From contig JANWWI010000005.1 of assembly GCA_025056355.1 (NCBI GenBank), positions 1 through 64,000 on the forward strand: a stretch of DNA of 64,000 bases. Direction: 5' to 3'. The number at the start of each line of letters is the position of its first letter. The first letter of the stretch is position 1. The notes under the pieces are model-generated. The model was not told the DNA's origin and searched no databases. It worked only from the letters and a program-made list of their open reading frames with translations. The translations under genes were made by a program, and so were the position numbers. Below are positions 9,083 through 18,528 of the stretch, in pieces. The stretch comes from Casimicrobiaceae bacterium (GTDB lineage: Bacteria > Pseudomonadota > Gammaproteobacteria > Burkholderiales > Casimicrobiaceae).

Positions 9083-9495
9083 AAACCACCCGCTACGAAG
9101 TCCGAGTGATGTTCGCCGACTGCGACCCGGCCGGCATCGTCTTTTTTGCCAACTTCAACAAGTGGATGGATGCGGCCTCGCTCGACTTCTTCCGGCAGTG
9201 CGGCATCCCGCCGTGGCGCGAACTGGAACGCACGCGCGGCATCATCGGCACGCCGCTCCTCGAAATCCATACGCGCTTCCTGCGCCCGGCCACCTACGGC
9301 GAGACGCTCATCATCACCACCCATGTAGCCGAATGGCGCGAGAAGGTCTTCATTCACGCGCATGAAGTCCACCGCGGCGAAACGCTGCTGGCCGTGGGCA
9401 CCGAGACGCGCGCGTTCTGCGTCCGCGACCCGCAAGATCCCAGCCAAATCCGCGCCATTCCGATTCCCGAGGACATCCGCGCGGCATGCTGTTGA
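9079..9495 (+). CDS. 4-hydroxybenzoyl-CoA-type acyl-CoA thioesterase
   Basis: A 138-residue single hot-dog domain. It has the 4HBT signature FADCDPAGIVFFANFNKW, with the catalytic Asp in CDPAG at about residue 16. As the last gene of the ferulate-type cluster it would hydrolyse a benzoyl-CoA product (for example vanilloyl- or 4-hydroxybenzoyl-CoA) to the free acid and CoA. It overlaps the thiolase by ATGA. The transcription unit meets the leftward reductase gene 13 bp downstream. Confidence 0.86.
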   Translation: MKTTRYEVRVMFADCDPAGIVFFANFNKWMDAASLDFFRQCGIPPWRELERTRGIIGTPLLEIHTRFLRPATYGETLIITTHVAEWREKVFIHAHEVHRGETLLAVGTETRAFCVRDPQDPSQIRAIPIPEDIRAACC

Positions 9496-9508
9496 ACGAT
9501 GCCCGCCG

Positions 9509-10480
9509 TCAGCGGCCCGGCCCAGCCACTCGGTTGATCGGCCGCCCAGCGAAAAACGACTCGATCACTTCGATCAACTGGTCTGCCAAGCGCTGCTGCG
9601 CCGACAGCGAGGCCCAAGCCACATGCGGCGTCAGCAGGACGTTCGGCCGTCTAGCCAAGGCCATGAGCGGATGATCGGGCGGCGGCGGTTCGACGCTGGC
9701 AACATCTAAGGCCGCACCGCGAATGAGACCACGATCGAGCGCCTCGATGAGCGCCGCTTCATCGATGAGTGCGCCGCGCGCCGTGTTGACGATCAGCGGC
9801 TGCCTGCGCATCGCGGCGAATTCTGCGCGACCAAGGAGTCCGCGCGTTTGTTCGGTCAGCGGGCAGTGCAGGCTGATCACATCGGCCCGTTCGAGCACCT
9901 CGGCAAACGGCGTGTAAGGCGCCTCTACGCGAGCCTCACCCTTGCGGCCCGCAAACAGCACTTGCATGCCAAGGGACTGCGCCAGCGTAGCCACCCTTCT
10001 GCCCAGCGCACCGCGGCCCACGATGCCGAGTGTGGCCCCGGCGAGCCCGCGGATCGGATGATCGAAGAAGCAAAACTGCCCGCTCTGCCACCAGCGCCCC
10101 TCGAGCACCGACTGTCGATACGGCACCAGACTGCGTTCAAGGGCAAGGATCAACGCAATCGTGTGCTCGGGCACCGAATCCCACGCGTAGTTGCGCACGT
10201 TTGCCACGGTGATTCCGCGTGCCTCGGCCGCTTCCAAATCGATGATGTCGGTTCCCGTTGCGGCGACGGCAATCAACCGTAAGTCGGGCAACTGGGCGAG
10301 CTGCTCGGCCCTGAGTGGGACTTTGTTCGTAATGGCGACCGTGGCCGAGGCAAGCCGCGGCGCGACCTCTTCGGGGCGACTTTGTCCATACGTCACCCAC
10401 TCGTGATCAAAGCTCGGCGCTTTTAGTAAGACCTGAGGCGCCAGCGTGTCCCGGTCGAGAAAGACAATGCGCGGTCGCAC
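9509..10480 (-). CDS. D-2-hydroxyacid dehydrogenase, glycerate dehydrogenase (hydroxypyruvate reductase)-like
   Basis: A 323-residue NAD(P)-dependent dehydrogenase. The nucleotide-binding motif is GIVGRGALGRR. The catalytic triad is seen as Arg in NTARGALID, Glu in DVASVEP and His in LTPHVAWAS. The ATGTDIIDLEAA and NVRNYAWDSVPEH segments resemble HprA glycerate dehydrogenases, which interconvert hydroxypyruvate and D-glycerate. The GTG at 10480 is chosen because family homology starts at VRPRIVFLD and it lies just after the transketolase stop (10491). It is the last gene of a leftward operon with two transketolases and a TRAP system. Hydroxypyruvate is a known transketolase donor, so a shared intermediate is plausible. 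Confidence 0.85.
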   Translation of the reverse strand: MRPRIVFLDRDTLAPQVLLKAPSFDHEWVTYGQSRPEEVAPRLASATVAITNKVPLRAEQLAQLPDLRLIAVAATGTDIIDLEAAEARGITVANVRNYAWDSVPEHTIALILALERSLVPYRQSVLEGRWWQSGQFCFFDHPIRGLAGATLGIVGRGALGRRVATLAQSLGMQVLFAGRKGEARVEAPYTPFAEVLERADVISLHCPLTEQTRGLLGRAEFAAMRRQPLIVNTARGALIDEAALIEALDRGLIRGAALDVASVEPPPPDHPLMALARRPNVLLTPHVAWASLSAQQRLADQLIEVIESFFAGRPINRVAGPGR

Positions 10481-10490
10481 GGCAGCCTCT

Positions 10491-12509
10491 TTATTCCTCG
10501 GCAGCCAGTAGCCGACGTGCCGCCTCCACGATCGCCTCGACGGTGATACCGAAGTGTTGGTAGAGCGCCTCCGGGGCTCCGCTCGCCCCAAAACCGCGCA
10601 TACCTACGAAAGCACCGCGGGCGCCAAGCCAACGCGACCATCCGAACTCAACGGCCGCTTCGCAGGCAACGCGCACTGTGCCATCGCCAAGGATGGCGCG
10701 CTGCACTTCGTTGGGCTGTTGAACAAACAGTTCCCAGCACGGCATTGAAACCACCGCCGTACCAATCCCCGCGTCTTCCAAAAGTTGCCGTGCCTTGAGC
10801 GCAAGTGCCACCTCTGAGCCTGTTGCAAGCAGGGTCACGCGGCGTTCGCCAACCTGAGCCTCTTCGAGGACATAGGCACCCATCGCGCAACGGTTTTCTT
10901 CACCCGCCTCGCGCCGAACATGGGGCAGCATCTGGCGCGCAAAGACGAGGCAGGAAGGCCCCTCGGTGTAGGCAAGAGCAACGGCCCAACACTCAGCGGC
11001 CTCCACGGCATCGGCCGGTCGCAAGACGAGCATCTTGGGCATCGCGCGCAAACTCGCCAGGGTTTCGACCGGTTGGTGCGTCGGCCCGTTGCGACCGATG
11101 CCGATCGAATCGTGGCTGAAGACAAATTTGACCGGCAGGCCCATCAAAGCCGCCATGCGCATGGCGGGTCGCGCGTAGTCGCTGAAGGCAAGATAGGTGA
11201 GCGCCAACGGCACAATGCCGCCGTGCGCGGCCATGCCCACGGCGAGGGCCGCCATGGCATGCTCGCGCACGCCGCAATGCAGATACCGACCGGATCGATC
11301 CTCTGCCGAAAAGGCGTTGAGTGAACGCTTGTGGTCCATCGGACCCTCGAGATCGGCACAGGCCACCATCCATTCGGGCATGACCTGCGCAAGCCGCTCG
11401 CTGATTTCGGCGGAAATGAATATGCCGCTTTTCAGAGGTTCACGAAGGAGCGCCTCGCGCTTGTAGCGCAAAAGCTCCTCGAAGGCTTCCTTTGGGACAC
11501 CTCCACGAATGACGCGCTCGAACTCAGAGCGTTGAGCTTCGGGTAGCGCAGCAACGCGCGCTTGCCATCGCATACGCTCTGGCTGCCCGCGCGCTCCCGC
11601 TGCCCTCCATGCTGCGGCGATGGCGGGCGGTACGTCGAACGGCGGATGGGGCCAGTCCAAATCCTTGCGCATCCGCACCACGTCTTGCGGCAGGATCTTG
11701 CCGCTATGACCGGCGCGCGTGCCTTGCAAGCGGGCAAGCCCCTTCGCGATCACCGTGCGGCAGGCGATGAGCGAAGGGCGCGGGTCCTCATAGACCGAGG
11801 CGATGGCCGCCTCGATGGCCGCACAATCGTGCCCATCGACACGCACCGTATGCCAACCCGCCACGCGGAAGCGCTCCACCACATCTTCGCTGATCGCAAG
11901 CGATGTGGGCCCGTCGTCTGTAATCGCGTTGTCGTCCCAAAGCAGCGTCAGTTTGCCGAGCCGCCAGTGCCCAGCGAGTTGGATCATCTCTTGACCCACC
12001 CCCTCCTGCAAACAGCCATCGCCGACAAACGCCCACGTGCGGTGGTTCACCAAGTCCGGACCGAAGCGTGCGTTGAGCCATGCCTCCGCGACCGCCATAC
12101 CCAATGCGTTCGCGATCCCCTGGCCGAGCGGACCGGTGGTGACTTCGATGCCATGGGCCACATCGCGTTCGGGATGCCCCTCACAGTGCGACCCCAACTC
12201 GCGAAAACGCTTGAGCTGCTCAATCGGAAAAGCCTCGTAACCGGTCAGATGCAACAGCGCATAAAGCAGCATCGAACCGTGGCCATTCGAGAGCACCACG
12301 CGATCACGATCGAACCAGGTCGGATCAGCGGCATCGAACCGGAGAAACCGGGTGTAGAGCACGGTAGCCACCTCGGCCAGACCGAGTGGTGCCCCCTGAT
12401 GCCCCTCCCCGGCCTGCACGATGGCATCGACGGTAAGCATCCGGATCGCCTGAGCGAGGCGTTCGGGCGGTGGCGGCGACTCGTCGCGGTCGGCGGACTG
12501 CGCACTCAC
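10491..12509 (-). CDS. Full-length transketolase
   Basis: This 672-residue protein has the complete transketolase layout. The N-terminal ThDP domain has HGSMLLYALLHLTGY, GHPE, GPLGQGIANALGMA, GDGCLQEGV and WDDN. It is followed by the pyrimidine domain (GVREHAMAALAVGMA, NGPTHQPVE, VFARQMLP) and the C-terminal domain. The His and Arg of THQ and FARQ, which contact the sugar phosphate in known enzymes, are kept. The GTG at 12509 is preferred. It overlaps the upstream stop as GTGA and has AGGAGG at the right distance, whereas the longer start at 12533 has no such signal. Having this next to a split transketolase is unusual. Confidence 0.9.
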   Translation of the reverse strand: MSAQSADRDESPPPPERLAQAIRMLTVDAIVQAGEGHQGAPLGLAEVATVLYTRFLRFDAADPTWFDRDRVVLSNGHGSMLLYALLHLTGYEAFPIEQLKRFRELGSHCEGHPERDVAHGIEVTTGPLGQGIANALGMAVAEAWLNARFGPDLVNHRTWAFVGDGCLQEGVGQEMIQLAGHWRLGKLTLLWDDNAITDDGPTSLAISEDVVERFRVAGWHTVRVDGHDCAAIEAAIASVYEDPRPSLIACRTVIAKGLARLQGTRAGHSGKILPQDVVRMRKDLDWPHPPFDVPPAIAAAWRAAGARGQPERMRWQARVAALPEAQRSEFERVIRGGVPKEAFEELLRYKREALLREPLKSGIFISAEISERLAQVMPEWMVACADLEGPMDHKRSLNAFSAEDRSGRYLHCGVREHAMAALAVGMAAHGGIVPLALTYLAFSDYARPAMRMAALMGLPVKFVFSHDSIGIGRNGPTHQPVETLASLRAMPKMLVLRPADAVEAAECWAVALAYTEGPSCLVFARQMLPHVRREAGEENRCAMGAYVLEEAQVGERRVTLLATGSEVALALKARQLLEDAGIGTAVVSMPCWELFVQQPNEVQRAILGDGTVRVACEAAVEFGWSRWLGARGAFVGMRGFGASGAPEALYQHFGITVEAIVEAARRLLAAEE

Positions 12510-13531
12510 GTTCGGTTGCCCTCCTGCAACCACCTCGTGATGCGTTCGGCCAAGGCCGCACGACTGATGCCATAGCGCGCGTGCAGGGTCGGCAAGGCTC
12601 CAGCATCGAGAAAGGCATCCGGCAACGCGGCCAGTCGAAACTTGCGCGGCTGGAGACCCGCTTCCAACACAAGCCGCGCAACGGCCTCGCCAAGCCCGCC
12701 GACCACCGAATGGTTTTCCGCAACGACAACGAGCTTGGGAGACTGCGCGACGGCCTCAAGCAACGTATCCTCATCGAGCGGTTTGATCGTCGGGCAATGC
12801 AACACGGCCAGCTCAATCCCCTGCTTGGCGAGGTCCTCGGCGGCTTCGAGCGCACGCATCGTGAGCAGGCCGCTTGCGATGACGAGCGCATCGCCGCCGC
12901 GACGCACCCACTTCGCTTTGCCGAGCTCGAAACGATAGCCGTCGATGCGATCGAGCACGAGCGGCACTTGACCGCGCAGCAGCCGCATATACACCGGCCC
13001 CTCGTACTCAGCAATCTGCCGAACCGCTTGCTCAATGTCGAGGGCGTCGCACGGATCGACGATGACGAGGCCCGGAACAGCACGCATCATCGCGAGGTCG
13101 TCGGTGGCTTGATGCGAGGGGCCGTAGCCAGTCGTCAGTCCCGGAAGCGCACAGCAAATCTTGACGTTGAGATGTTCTTCGGCGATGACCTGATGAATGA
13201 AGTCGTACCCTCGGCGCGTGGCGAAGACGGCATAACTCGTCACAAACGGCAGCAAACCCTCTTTGGCCATGCCTCCGGCAGCCGCCAACAGCAATTGCTC
13301 CGCCATGCCCATTTGGTAGTAGCGCTCGGGGTAGGCTTGCGCAAAGATGTGCAGGTCGGTGTATTTGGCCAAATCAGCGGTAAGTCCGACCAGCTCGGAA
13401 CGCTCGGCGGCCAGCTCGACTAAAGCATGCCCGAACGGCGCGGCACGCGTGGGTTGGCCCTCGGCTGCGATCGAGGCAATCATGGCCGACGTACGTAACG
13501 CGAGAGGCGCAGCAGCTTGCGTGGATGTCAT
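12506..13531 (-). CDS. Transketolase C-terminal subunit
   Basis: A 341-residue protein equal to the pyrimidine-binding and C-terminal domains of transketolase. It has YYQMGMAEQLLLAAAGGMA (with the Glu that activates ThDP), TGYGPSHQATDD, YMRLLRGQVP and a C-terminal VVVAENHSVVGGLGEAV. The ATG at 13531 follows AAGGAG and overlaps the stop of the N-terminal subunit as ATGA. The two halves should form one active ThDP enzyme. Split transketolases are known, for example in apulose-4-phosphate and sulfoquinovose pathways, but nothing here fixes the substrate. Confidence 0.9.
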   Translation of the reverse strand: MTSTQAAAPLALRTSAMIASIAAEGQPTRAAPFGHALVELAAERSELVGLTADLAKYTDLHIFAQAYPERYYQMGMAEQLLLAAAGGMAKEGLLPFVTSYAVFATRRGYDFIHQVIAEEHLNVKICCALPGLTTGYGPSHQATDDLAMMRAVPGLVIVDPCDALDIEQAVRQIAEYEGPVYMRLLRGQVPLVLDRIDGYRFELGKAKWVRRGGDALVIASGLLTMRALEAAEDLAKQGIELAVLHCPTIKPLDEDTLLEAVAQSPKLVVVAENHSVVGGLGEAVARLVLEAGLQPRKFRLAALPDAFLDAGALPTLHARYGISRAALAERITRWLQEGNRT

Positions 13532-14382
13532 GCCGGAACTCCTTGTGGGCAAGAGGCATCGAGCGCAGCGAGGGCACGTTCCCACTCGTCGGGCTCGACA
13601 CGGATGAAGTGCGTCTTTTCGCGCGCTTCGAGGAACGGCACCCCGCGTCCCATGACCGTGTCAAAAAGCAGTGCCCGCGGCACGGGTGCCGGGTGCGCAA
13701 GCGCTGCATCGAACGCCTCGACCACGGCCGCGAGATCGTTCCCGTTGGCCCTTCGCACCCACCAACCGAACGCTTGCCACTTCTCGATCAACGGTTCGAA
13801 GTCCATGACCGCGCGTGCGGGCGCGTCGGCCTGCTGATTGTTGATGTCGACAACGGCAATAAGTCGCTGCAAGCGATGATGCGCGGCACTCATGGCCGCT
13901 TCCCAAACGGCGCCTTCGTCGAGCTCGCCATCGCTCATCGAGACGACGACTCGCGCATCGATCTGCCGGTGCCGCAGGGCAAGCGCCATACCGACGCCAA
14001 TGGCCAGTCCTTGCCCGAGCGATCCGCCCGAAATCTCCATACCCGGCGTATACGTTGCCATCCCCGACATCGGCAACCGGCTGTCGTCGGCGCCATAGGT
14101 CGTCCACTCCTCTTCGGGCAAGATGCCCGCTTCGATCAACGCCGCATAAAGCGCAATCGCATAGTGCCCGTGCGACAGCAGCAGGCGATCGCGGTATGGC
14201 CACTTCGGATCGCGTGGGTCATAGCGCAACACGCGGCGATAAAGCACCGCAAGCACATCGGCCCAGCCGAGCGCCTGCCCAACATAGCCTTGTCCCTGCA
14301 GCGCCGCCATGCGAACCGCATAGCGGCGAATTCGCCAAGCCGCTGCGGCCAGTTCCGACATCGTCGATTGCGTTGCCTCCAT
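13528..14382 (-). CDS. Transketolase N-terminal subunit
   Basis: A 284-residue ThDP-binding half of a split transketolase. It has LLSHGHYAIALYAAL, MEISGGSLGQGLAIGVGMALA, the diphosphate-binding SDGELDEGAVWEA and VVDINNQQ. The ATG at 14382 is preferred to an upstream TTG at 14400, because AAGAGG lies 7 bp before it. A 169-bp gap separates it from the TRAP permease gene upstream, enough for an internal promoter or attenuator, but none was recognised. It is coupled to the C-terminal subunit by ATGA. Confidence 0.9.
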   Translation of the reverse strand: MEATQSTMSELAAAAWRIRRYAVRMAALQGQGYVGQALGWADVLAVLYRRVLRYDPRDPKWPYRDRLLLSHGHYAIALYAALIEAGILPEEEWTTYGADDSRLPMSGMATYTPGMEISGGSLGQGLAIGVGMALALRHRQIDARVVVSMSDGELDEGAVWEAAMSAAHHRLQRLIAVVDINNQQADAPARAVMDFEPLIEKWQAFGWWVRRANGNDLAAVVEAFDAALAHPAPVPRALLFDTVMGRGVPFLEAREKTHFIRVEPDEWERALAALDASCPQGVPA

Positions 14383-14551
14383 CGCACACCTCTTTGCCAA
14401 ACTCGAACCTCCGCCGCAACCGTCAAGGCTCGCGGCTCATCCTGCGCATGCCTCCGAACCCCGCACGGTATGCCCTTCCAGCGCGCCGATGCCACGGGAA
14501 CCTCGAACTCGCGACACTCGAAACCGTCGGCGACGGCACCGTGAGTTCAGG

Positions 14552-15811
14552 TCAGCGCACGATCACCGCAGGCACGAACGACACAAGCGCAAGCACGGCC
14601 ACAGCGACCGCGTAAAAGGGCAGCAGTTCGCGTACCGTCGCACCGATCGATACACGCGCCATGCTGCTTGCGATAAACAGGGTCGTGCCCATCGGTGGGG
14701 TGTAGAGGCCAATGGCCAGATTGACCACCATCATCACACCGAGCTGAATCGGATCCATGCCGATCGACTGCGCTAGCGGCAAAAACACCGGGGTCAGCAG
14801 CAAAACCGCCGCCGGCAGGTCGATAAACATGCCGAGAAACAGCATGAGCAGATTCATGAGCACAATCACGAGCCAGCCGCTCTGCACGTGCTCACTCACC
14901 CAGCGCACAACGCTTTGCGGCACTTGATCGAAGGTCAATAGCCAGCCGATCGCCGCCGAAGCCATGATCACGAAGAGCACGACCCCCGTTGTGATTCCCG
15001 CTTCGACGATGGCCTCGCGGAGCCGCTGCCACGTCAAATCCCGGTAGATCAGGGCCGAAGCAAGCAGCGCATAGAGCGTCGACAACACGGCGACCTCGGT
15101 CGGGGTCGCGATGCCAAAGCGCAGCAACAACACGATGAGCAAGGGCAACACCAGCGCCGGCAGCGACAAGAGGAGATCGCGGCGAAGCGATGGGTGCTCG
15201 CCTTCAAGCGTCGCGCGGGGAAAGCCTCGCACACGTCCCGCCCAGGCGCATACCACCATGAGTCCCGCGGCGAGCATGAGCCCGGGAACGACACCCGCGA
15301 GGAACAAGGAAGCGATCGAGGCATTGGCCGTCACGGCGTAGAGGATCATCGGAATCGACGGCGGGATCAGGATGCTGATCGTGGATGCCGAGGCAAGGGT
15401 TGCCGCCGAAAACGCGGGCGGATAGCCCAGCCGTCGATGCCACGGAAACAGCATGGATCCGATCGCGGAGGCATCCGCCACGGCCGAACCGGAAACGCCG
15501 CCAAAGACTGTTGAAGAGAGCACCCCCACTTGCGCCGGCCCACCCGACCAGCGGCCAACCAGTCGGGTCAGCAGGCCAACGAGCGCTTCGCCAAGCTTGC
15601 CGCTCATCATGAGCGCCCCCGTCAGCATGAAAAACGGAATCGCAATAAGCGGAAAGCTCTGTACTTGCGCAACCATCTGCTGCACGAGTACATCGACCGG
15701 GACGCGGTCCGAGGCGGCCGCAGCCGCGAGCGCCGCCGCAAGCATGGCATGCCCAATCGGCATCGCAACGGCGATCGCGGCTAAAAACACGACGAGAATC
15801 AGCCAGCTCAT
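14552..15811 (-). CDS. TRAP transporter large permease DctM
   Basis: A 419-residue integral membrane protein of the DctM family, with about 12 hydrophobic segments. Family features include FFMLTGALM, the VFGGVSGSAVADASAIGSM region, and the STISILIPPSIPMILYAV and NLAIGLYTPPMGTTLFI loops. It forms the Na+-coupled membrane unit with DctQ, which lies 8 bp upstream, and is fed by the DctP at 16489-17481. It sits between the binding protein and the split transketolase, so the imported solute is expected to be the transketolase-pathway precursor. Confidence 0.9.
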   Translation of the reverse strand: MSWLILVVFLAAIAVAMPIGHAMLAAALAAAAASDRVPVDVLVQQMVAQVQSFPLIAIPFFMLTGALMMSGKLGEALVGLLTRLVGRWSGGPAQVGVLSSTVFGGVSGSAVADASAIGSMLFPWHRRLGYPPAFSAATLASASTISILIPPSIPMILYAVTANASIASLFLAGVVPGLMLAAGLMVVCAWAGRVRGFPRATLEGEHPSLRRDLLLSLPALVLPLLIVLLLRFGIATPTEVAVLSTLYALLASALIYRDLTWQRLREAIVEAGITTGVVLFVIMASAAIGWLLTFDQVPQSVVRWVSEHVQSGWLVIVLMNLLMLFLGMFIDLPAAVLLLTPVFLPLAQSIGMDPIQLGVMMVVNLAIGLYTPPMGTTLFIASSMARVSIGATVRELLPFYAVAVAVLALVSFVPAVIVR

Positions 15812-15819
15812 CGTTCTAC

Positions 15820-16425
15820 TCAGGACCGCCCCGGCCCGTCCCCCTCGCGTCCCGCGGCATTGGGCGAGGTATCGGCGCCCGACGCGATGGTTGGCGCCGA
15901 CTCCCGCTCGTGACGTGCGAGGCGCAGCGCCGTGCGCAGCGCAAGCAGCGCGAGCAACACGAGACCGAGCAGCACACAGCCATACGTGACCGATCCCGGT
16001 ACACGCAGGATTGGCGACTTCTCGTCATGCACGAGCGGCAACAGCTGCGCCGTGGCCACCGCCAAAACTCCATGCACGCCCGCCACGGCCAACCACACGC
16101 TCACGAGGATGGGCCGCCGCAGCGCCGACGGCAACACCGCCACAAGGAAGGTCGTCGCGAGGTGCCCTCCGCGTCGCGCGGCGAGCACAATTCCAGCCAT
16201 TACCATCCACGGAAACAAGAGCTCCGGAACTTCGCTCGCCCAACGCAGACTCGTCCCCGAGACATAGCGCAGCACCGTGTTGCCGCACAAAATCGCGAAA
16301 ATCGTTGCGGTCGCTGCGATCAGCAAGCCTTGCGCGAGCGCCTCGACCGCCCGATCGAACGCGTTCGACGGCTCGCCGAAAACGAGCGGATCCATGGCGC
16401 CCTGAGGCTGACGACCGTGGCTCAC
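15820..16425 (-). CDS. TRAP transporter small permease DctQ
   Basis: A 201-residue small TRAP subunit with four predicted membrane segments between about residues 25 and 165. It has the typical NTVLRYVSGTSLRWASEVPELLF pattern around membrane segment 1-2, spread over more than 20 residues. The start is uncertain: GTG at 16425 or ATG at 16395, neither with a clear Shine-Dalgarno. The hydrophilic C-terminus (about 30 residues) is probably disordered. Confidence 0.87.
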   Translation of the reverse strand: MSHGRQPQGAMDPLVFGEPSNAFDRAVEALAQGLLIAATATIFAILCGNTVLRYVSGTSLRWASEVPELLFPWMVMAGIVLAARRGGHLATTFLVAVLPSALRRPILVSVWLAVAGVHGVLAVATAQLLPLVHDEKSPILRVPGSVTYGCVLLGLVLLALLALRTALRLARHERESAPTIASGADTSPNAAGREGDGPGRS

Positions 16426-16488
16426 GTTGCCGATGATCGATTAACGAAACGCCGGCATCTCCCGAAATCGAGCCGAGAAGGGGCCTGC

Positions 16489-17481
16489 TCAGCGACCGCG
16501 CGCTGCGGCGATGACCTTGCGCACAAACGGCCCGATCGGGCCCGCCATCCACTGGTCGTCGACGTTAGCTGTTGCCCGCTCGAAGGCCGCTTTGTCCGCC
16601 ACCGTGACTTGCATGCCGCGTGCCTTGAGCTCGTCGAGCAATTTCGCATCGGCCTCCGCCGAGAGTCGCCGTTGCAACTGGGTGGCCTCGTTGGCCGCTT
16701 CCTGAATGATGCGTCGATCGGCCTCGCTCAAGCGATCCCAGGTGCGCTTGCTCATCAGAAACGGCGTCATCTCGTACTTGTGCCCAGTCAGCGCGAGGTG
16801 CTTTTGCACTTCGTAGAGTTTGGCCGAGTGGATGTTCATGAGTGGGTTTTCCTGACCATCGACGACACCCTGCTGCAAAGCGACGTAGAGTTCGCTGAAG
16901 CGAATCTGCTGCGGCTCTGCCCCGAGCGCCTTCATGATGTCCACCGTGACCGGATCCGGGGGCGTGCGCATCTTGAGGCCACGCAGGTCCTCGGGCTTGA
17001 CGATGGGACGCTTGCTGTTCGTCATGTGCCGGATGCCGTTATCCCAATAGCCAAGCACGATCAGACCCTTTTCGGCGCTTTTTTCTGCCAGTTCTTTGCC
17101 CAACGGCCCGTCGAGGACGCGCCACGCCGAACGAAGATCCGAGAACAAAAACGGCATCCCAAAGGCCGCATACTCGGGCACCGCATTTGAAACCGCCCCC
17201 TGAGAGTTGGCGCTCATGTCGAGGGCACCGCTGCGCAACGCGGTCACCATCGCTGCATCGTCGCCGAGTTGGGCTGAGGGGGCGACCTGCACTTCGATCC
17301 GCCCGCCGGATTTCGCTTTGACGATTTCGGCAAAGCGCACCGCTGCCTCGTGTCTGGGGTTACCAGGTGCTGCGCCGTGGCCAAGCGTCAGCTTCAACGT
17401 TTGTGCGTGTGCGACCGCCGCGCAGAAGGACACAACGGCAAAGACCGCAACGGTTCTGCCTTTCAACAGTCGATGCAACAT
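16489..17481 (-). CDS. TRAP transporter solute-binding protein DctP
   Basis: A 330-residue periplasmic binding protein. It has a cleavable signal peptide ending near CAAVAHAQ (about residue 26), a DctP-type GLKMRTPPDPV segment with the ligand-carboxylate Arg, and VVDGQENPLMNI. The ATG at 17481 follows AAGGAGGA. It completes a DctP-Q-M set with the two genes downstream. The conserved Arg suggests a carboxylate or sulfonate ligand, such as a sugar acid; the exact compound is unknown. Confidence 0.9.
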   Translation of the reverse strand: MLHRLLKGRTVAVFAVVSFCAAVAHAQTLKLTLGHGAAPGNPRHEAAVRFAEIVKAKSGGRIEVQVAPSAQLGDDAAMVTALRSGALDMSANSQGAVSNAVPEYAAFGMPFLFSDLRSAWRVLDGPLGKELAEKSAEKGLIVLGYWDNGIRHMTNSKRPIVKPEDLRGLKMRTPPDPVTVDIMKALGAEPQQIRFSELYVALQQGVVDGQENPLMNIHSAKLYEVQKHLALTGHKYEMTPFLMSKRTWDRLSEADRRIIQEAANEATQLQRRLSAEADAKLLDELKARGMQVTVADKAAFERATANVDDQWMAGPIGPFVRKVIAAARGR

Positions 17482-17550
17482 GGTTTGACTTCCTCCTTAG
17501 CTCGTCGTGGGTCAAGAACCGGGCGCGCCGCTCGCGTCGCGCGGCCCGTC

Positions 17551-18300
17551 TCAATGAATCAACATGCCGCCGTTGACATCCAGCGTCACCCCGGTCACAT
17601 AGCGCGCCAAATCGCTTGCCAGAAAGAGCACGCAGCCCGCAACATCGAGCGGTTCACCGATGCGGCCGAGCGGAATCGCAGCACGGATCTCCGCGAGCTT
17701 CGCTTCCGGAATCAGACCGCGGTTGATGTCGGTGGCAATCAAGCCGGGTGTCACACTGTTGACGCGAATGTTGTCGGGGCCGAACTCGCGCGCCATCGCC
17801 CGCGCAAGTCCCAAGATGCCGGCTTTCGCGGCCGAGTAGTGCGGGCCGCCGAGAATGCCGCCGCCGCGCTGCGCACTCACCGAAGAAATGCACACGATCG
17901 AGCCACTGCGCTGCGCACGCATGATCGGAAGCACGGCCTGCGACATATAGAGCGTTCCGCGCAAGTTGACATCAAGCACGGCCTCGTAATCGGCCGGTTC
18001 GATCTCCAGCGTTTTCTTCGGCTGCGTGATCCCGGCGTTGTTGACCAGGATGTCCACGCGGCCCCAAGCCGTCCGCACCGCTTCGACCACCTCGACACAG
18101 CGCGCGCGATTCGTGACATCGCCGACCAAGCCCATGGCGTTAGAACCGAGTTGCTCGGCGGCGCGCCCCGGATGAGCCGCCGGCAAATCCACGATCGCCA
18201 CACGTGCGCCGTGACTGACCATGAGCTGTGCTGTGGCAAACCCGAGTCCATTCCGACCCGCAGCGCCCGTGACGATTGCGACCTTGTCGGCCAACAACAT
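17551..18300 (-). CDS. Short-chain dehydrogenase/reductase
   Basis: A 249-residue classical SDR. The cofactor loop reads TGAAGRNGLG instead of the usual TG-GIG form, and the NNAG motif is present in VNNAGITQ. The active site is SISS-region Ser with YSAAKAG (Tyr and Lys). The ATG at 18300 has GGAGGAGG 9 bp upstream; the open frame extends further but without support. It is the first gene of the TRAP-transketolase operon, so it probably oxidises the imported substrate before the transketolase step. Substrate unknown. Confidence 0.88.
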   Translation of the reverse strand: MLLADKVAIVTGAAGRNGLGFATAQLMVSHGARVAIVDLPAAHPGRAAEQLGSNAMGLVGDVTNRARCVEVVEAVRTAWGRVDILVNNAGITQPKKTLEIEPADYEAVLDVNLRGTLYMSQAVLPIMRAQRSGSIVCISSVSAQRGGGILGGPHYSAAKAGILGLARAMAREFGPDNIRVNSVTPGLIATDINRGLIPEAKLAEIRAAIPLGRIGEPLDVAGCVLFLASDLARYVTGVTLDVNGGMLIH

Positions 18301-18528
18301 TCGTGTGCTCCTCCTCCGATCTGTCCCTAGCAACGACCGCATCCCGCCTCGGCTGGGCCCGCGCGTCTTGGCCGACACCGGCGGCTATCCGAGCTGCGGG
18401 CACGCGCGCGCCGTCGCCAACCTGCTTGGATCGATACCCGAGCTCGCAGAAGCGGTCATCCGACGAAAGATTCGTTCAGCGCGATCTTGACAGAGATGAA
18501 GCATGAAGCCAAGAGATTTTTTTGCACG

